DNA of 64,000 bases from Planctomycetales bacterium. Lineage in GTDB: Bacteria; Planctomycetota; Planctomycetia; Pirellulales; Pirellulaceae. Under the pieces are notes generated by a model that did no database searches, was not told where the DNA came from, and worked only from the letters and a program-made list of their open reading frames with translations. The DNA lies in assembly GCA_020427005.1 (NCBI GenBank), contig JAGQOY010000010.1, forward strand, positions 1 through 64,000. The letters are read 5' to 3'. Of this stretch, positions 63,793-64,000 are shown one piece after another. Made by a program: the position numbers and the translations under genes. The stretch's first letter is position 1. Each line of letters starts with the position of its first letter.

Positions 63793-64000
63793 ATGAATAA
63801 GCAATCTATCTTCAAAGCAATGCACAATCCGGACAATCTCGTCCTGAGTTTAGAGTACACCGATTCCAAGGGGCAAAAGACTCAACGGATAGTCAGTCCA
63901 ATTCGTTTTTTATCTGCAGATCGATTTCTAGGACTGTGTCTTTGTCGCTGTGAACCGCGGCAATTCCAACTTAGCCGCTGTTCGAATCTCAAACTCTGTC
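63793..64000 (+). CDS. WYL-domain-like protein, 3' end beyond the window
   Basis: From ATG 63793 the frame is open to the edge (69 codons). It begins MNKQSIFKAMHNPDNLVLSL and continues LEYTDSKGQKTQRIVSPIRF, FLGLCLCRCEPRQFQLSRCS. The order Tyr-strand, VSPIRF, a core strand with Cys residues, then PRQFxLSRCS fits a stand-alone WYL-type ligand-binding domain as found in planctomycetes. Function as a sensor is inference. No strong ribosome site was seen. Confidence 0.6.
   Translation, partial: MNKQSIFKAMHNPDNLVLSLEYTDSKGQKTQRIVSPIRFLSADRFLGLCLCRCEPRQFQLSRCSNLKLC

Overview
The window looks like chromosome of a planctomycete, most likely of the Pirellulaceae type. The signs are one enormous secreted multidomain protein with FG-GAP, RTX, PKD and dockerin-like modules, a PEP-CTERM protein, three Tat-type substrates (a molybdenum hydroxylase, an amidohydrolase and a DegT-family protein), LamG-domain secreted proteins, many short unrelated operons separated by long intergenic gaps, and dispersed palindromic intergenic repeats. 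This is inference from gene content. No rRNA, tRNA or CRISPR array was seen.

Layout. 1-24.2 kb is a single reading frame of at least 8,071 codons that is already open at the left edge, followed by a PEP-CTERM protein. 24.9-26.7 kb is a decayed patch: an IS630-type transposase remnant beside the orphan C-terminus of an RTX-type protein. 26.8-31.1 kb has an IlvD/Edd-family sugar-acid dehydratase and a GntP-family permease, transcribed divergently around a gap filled with palindromic repeats. 31.3-34.1 kb has a secreted ceramidase-like protein and an M28 peptidase. 34.1-36.9 kb encodes a two-subunit molybdenum hydroxylase. 37.2-41.6 kb has a PqqB-like MBL hydrolase, a secreted PHP-domain protein and an alanine/glycine:cation symporter. 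41.6-42.5 kb is a second repeat-rich gap.

42.5-49 kb has a receiver-like protein that lacks its phospho-acceptor, a TPR/SH3 membrane protein, an M20 amidohydrolase, a membrane zinc peptidase and poorly known genes. 49.2-52.7 kb is a translationally coupled GntR(YtrA-type)-ABC ATPase-permease operon with a perfect operator-like palindrome. 53.3-56.8 kb has an HI0933/YhiN-type flavoprotein and orphan genes. 56.9-63.5 kb is a set of secreted or Tat-targeted carbohydrate-related genes (GH39 glycosidase, two amidohydrolase-2 proteins, DegT-type protein, LamG protein) with a TrxC-type thioredoxin. The right edge cuts a WYL-like gene.

Points that stand out: (i) the giant protein carries a 14-unit array of about 56 residues and a duplicated 8+8-unit array of about 65 residues, both strongly conserved as protein but scrambled in synonymous codons; (ii) four small genes each appear to be repaired by adding a single G/C base in a short homopolymer, which means either residual assembly errors or recent decay; (iii) a structured intergenic repeat family has several copies here; (iv) two clear operator-like palindromes lie upstream of likely target operons.
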